A stretch of DNA of 23,146 bases from Clostridiales bacterium (GTDB lineage Bacteria; Bacillota_A; Clostridia; Christensenellales; Aristaeellaceae), in assembly GCA_024684665.1 (NCBI GenBank), contig JAIKWN010000121.1, positions 1 to 23,146 of the forward strand, read 5' to 3'. Below the pieces are notes generated by a model, which saw only the letters and a list, made by a program, of their open reading frames with translations, had not been told where the DNA came from and searched no databases. This document shows positions 22,275 to 23,146 of this stretch, piece after piece; within the stretch, counting starts at the first letter, position 1; the number at the start of each line of letters is the position of its first letter. The position numbers were made by a program, and so were the translations under genes.

Positions 22275-23146
22275 TTACACCCCCTCACGGATGAGGGTCG
22301 CATGGCTCTCACGGCCGAAGACGTTCACCTTTTCCGGCGCGATCTGCAGGGAGACCTTTGTGCCATCCGGAATGATGTCGGAAAAGTCGGACGCCCTGGT
22401 GACTTCAACTTCTTTCTCGCCGCCGATATCCAGGAAGTAATGCGTGCCCGTGCCGAGGAAGACGGAGGAGCGAACCTCTGCTGGGATGCCAGGCTCGCAC
22501 GCGTCAGCGATGACGATCTCTTCCGGGCGGGCGGCGACGGTTACGGCTGCGGGCGCGTCCTTTGCGATGTGCGGGATCGCGACGCGGTAGTTGTTCCCGA
22601 AGTCCAGGGTACCATCCTTGCAGTCTGCCTTCAGGAAGTTTGTAAGGCCGATGAAGCCTGCGACGAACTCGTTGGCCGGGCGCTGGTAGACGCGCTTTGG
22701 CGTACCGATCTGCTGAATGACGCCATCGTGCATGACCGCGATACGGTCAGATACAGCGAGAGCTTCCTCCTGGTCATGCGTGACGTAGACCGTCGTGATG
22801 CCGATCTGGTGCTGAATACGCTTGATTACGTTGCGCATCTCGACGCGCAGCTTTGCGTCCAGGTTGGAGAGCGGCTCGTCCATGAGCAGCACGTCCGGCT
22901 CGATGCAGAGGGCGCGAGCCAGGGCCACGCGCTGCTGCTGACCGCCGGAGAGGCGCTCGGGCATGCGGTCGGCGAACTCCGCGATCTGCATCAGCTGCAT
23001 GCTCTCCTCCGCAGTCCTGCGCCTCTCGGCCTTCGGCATCCTGCGGTACCGGAGCCCGAACTCCACGTTCTGCCGGACCGTCAGGTGCGGGAAGATCGCA
23101 TAGTTCTGGAATACCATGCCGATGTTGCGCTTGGCGGGGTCCAGGT
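22275..23146 (-). CDS. ABC transporter ATP-binding protein (FbpC/PotA-like), partial
   Basis: The N-terminal part, including Walker A, lies outside the window; the visible frame is open to the right edge (LDPAKRNIGMVFQ...). Present are the Q-loop VFQNYAIFPHLTV, signature LSGGQQQRVALARAL, Walker B VLLMDEPLSNLDAKL with the catalytic glutamate, and the switch histidine in VTHDQEEAL. A C-terminal TOBE-like regulatory domain follows (about the last 110 residues, from FIGLTNFL to the end), as in iron, spermidine and maltose importer ATPases. It is followed three bases later by the fused permease. Ferric iron is the most likely solute by partner architecture; polyamine or phosphonate import cannot be excluded. 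Confidence 0.92.
   Translation of the reverse strand, partial: LDPAKRNIGMVFQNYAIFPHLTVRQNVEFGLRYRRMPKAERRRTAEESMQLMQIAEFADRMPERLSGGQQQRVALARALCIEPDVLLMDEPLSNLDAKLRVEMRNVIKRIQHQIGITTVYVTHDQEEALAVSDRIAVMHDGVIQQIGTPKRVYQRPANEFVAGFIGLTNFLKADCKDGTLDFGNNYRVAIPHIAKDAPAAVTVAARPEEIVIADACEPGIPAEVRSSVFLGTGTHYFLDIGGEKEVEVTRASDFSDIIPDGTKVSLQIAPEKVNVFGRESHATLIREGV

Noticed and set aside
1..23146. Insertion sequences, integrases, attachment sites, prophage or toxin-antitoxin genes
   Set aside because: No transposase, integrase or terminal repeats were found. The S24 repressor could suggest phage origin, but its neighbours are all chromosomal housekeeping or transport genes.

Overview
The window reads as chromosomal DNA of a GC-rich (roughly 55-60 % G+C by eye) low-abundance-type Bacillota, most likely a Clostridia lineage. 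Reasons: strong AGGAGG-type ribosome binding sites, consensus sigma-A promoters, a PrsA-like lipoprotein foldase, a DUF1292 protein next to uvrC, a small clostridial-type 2[4Fe-4S] ferredoxin and a PyrR-type attenuator. I see no mobile element, CRISPR array, rRNA or tRNA gene. The taxonomic call is inference.

Layout: (1) 1-3838, plus strand: a parvulin-like lipoprotein with an unusual coiled-coil insertion, a DUF1292 protein and uvrC. (2) 3852-7537: a bidirectional terminator, a 56-residue ferredoxin on the minus strand (3892-4062), then divergently ppk1 and galM. (3) 7559-10336: a perfect consensus promoter, a PyrR-type RNA attenuator, then codB (cytosine permease) and codA (cytosine deaminase), a pyrimidine-salvage operon probably shut off by uridine nucleotides. 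(4) 10453-15221: a four-gene sugar-type ABC importer (binding protein, permease, double ATPase, permease) with its own promoter. (5) 15222-17333: a region of about 300 bases with two promoters and a short terminated leader RNA, then a NahK-like sugar 1-kinase and TcdA. (6) 17359-18836, minus strand: a HTH/S24 LexA-like repressor overlapping (ATGA) a SprT-like HExxH metalloprotease. (7) 18967-20475, plus strand: a small membrane protein split by a frameshift at a U-UUG-GGG heptamer, then an exported YdcF/SanA-type DUF218 protein. (8) 20559-23146, minus strand: a fused two-domain FbpB-type permease and the FbpC/PotA-type ATPase, which runs off the right edge.

How it fits together: the cytosine operon and the ABC importer feed nucleobase and probably sugar salvage; the kinase could phosphorylate a sugar that enters. 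The best candidates for something new are the repressor/metalloprotease pair (an arrangement resembling ImmR-ImmA and DdrO-IrrE but with a SprT-like protease), the attenuator in front of codBA, the unidentified leader RNA near 15350-15444, the split membrane protein, and the parvulin domain interrupted by a coiled coil.
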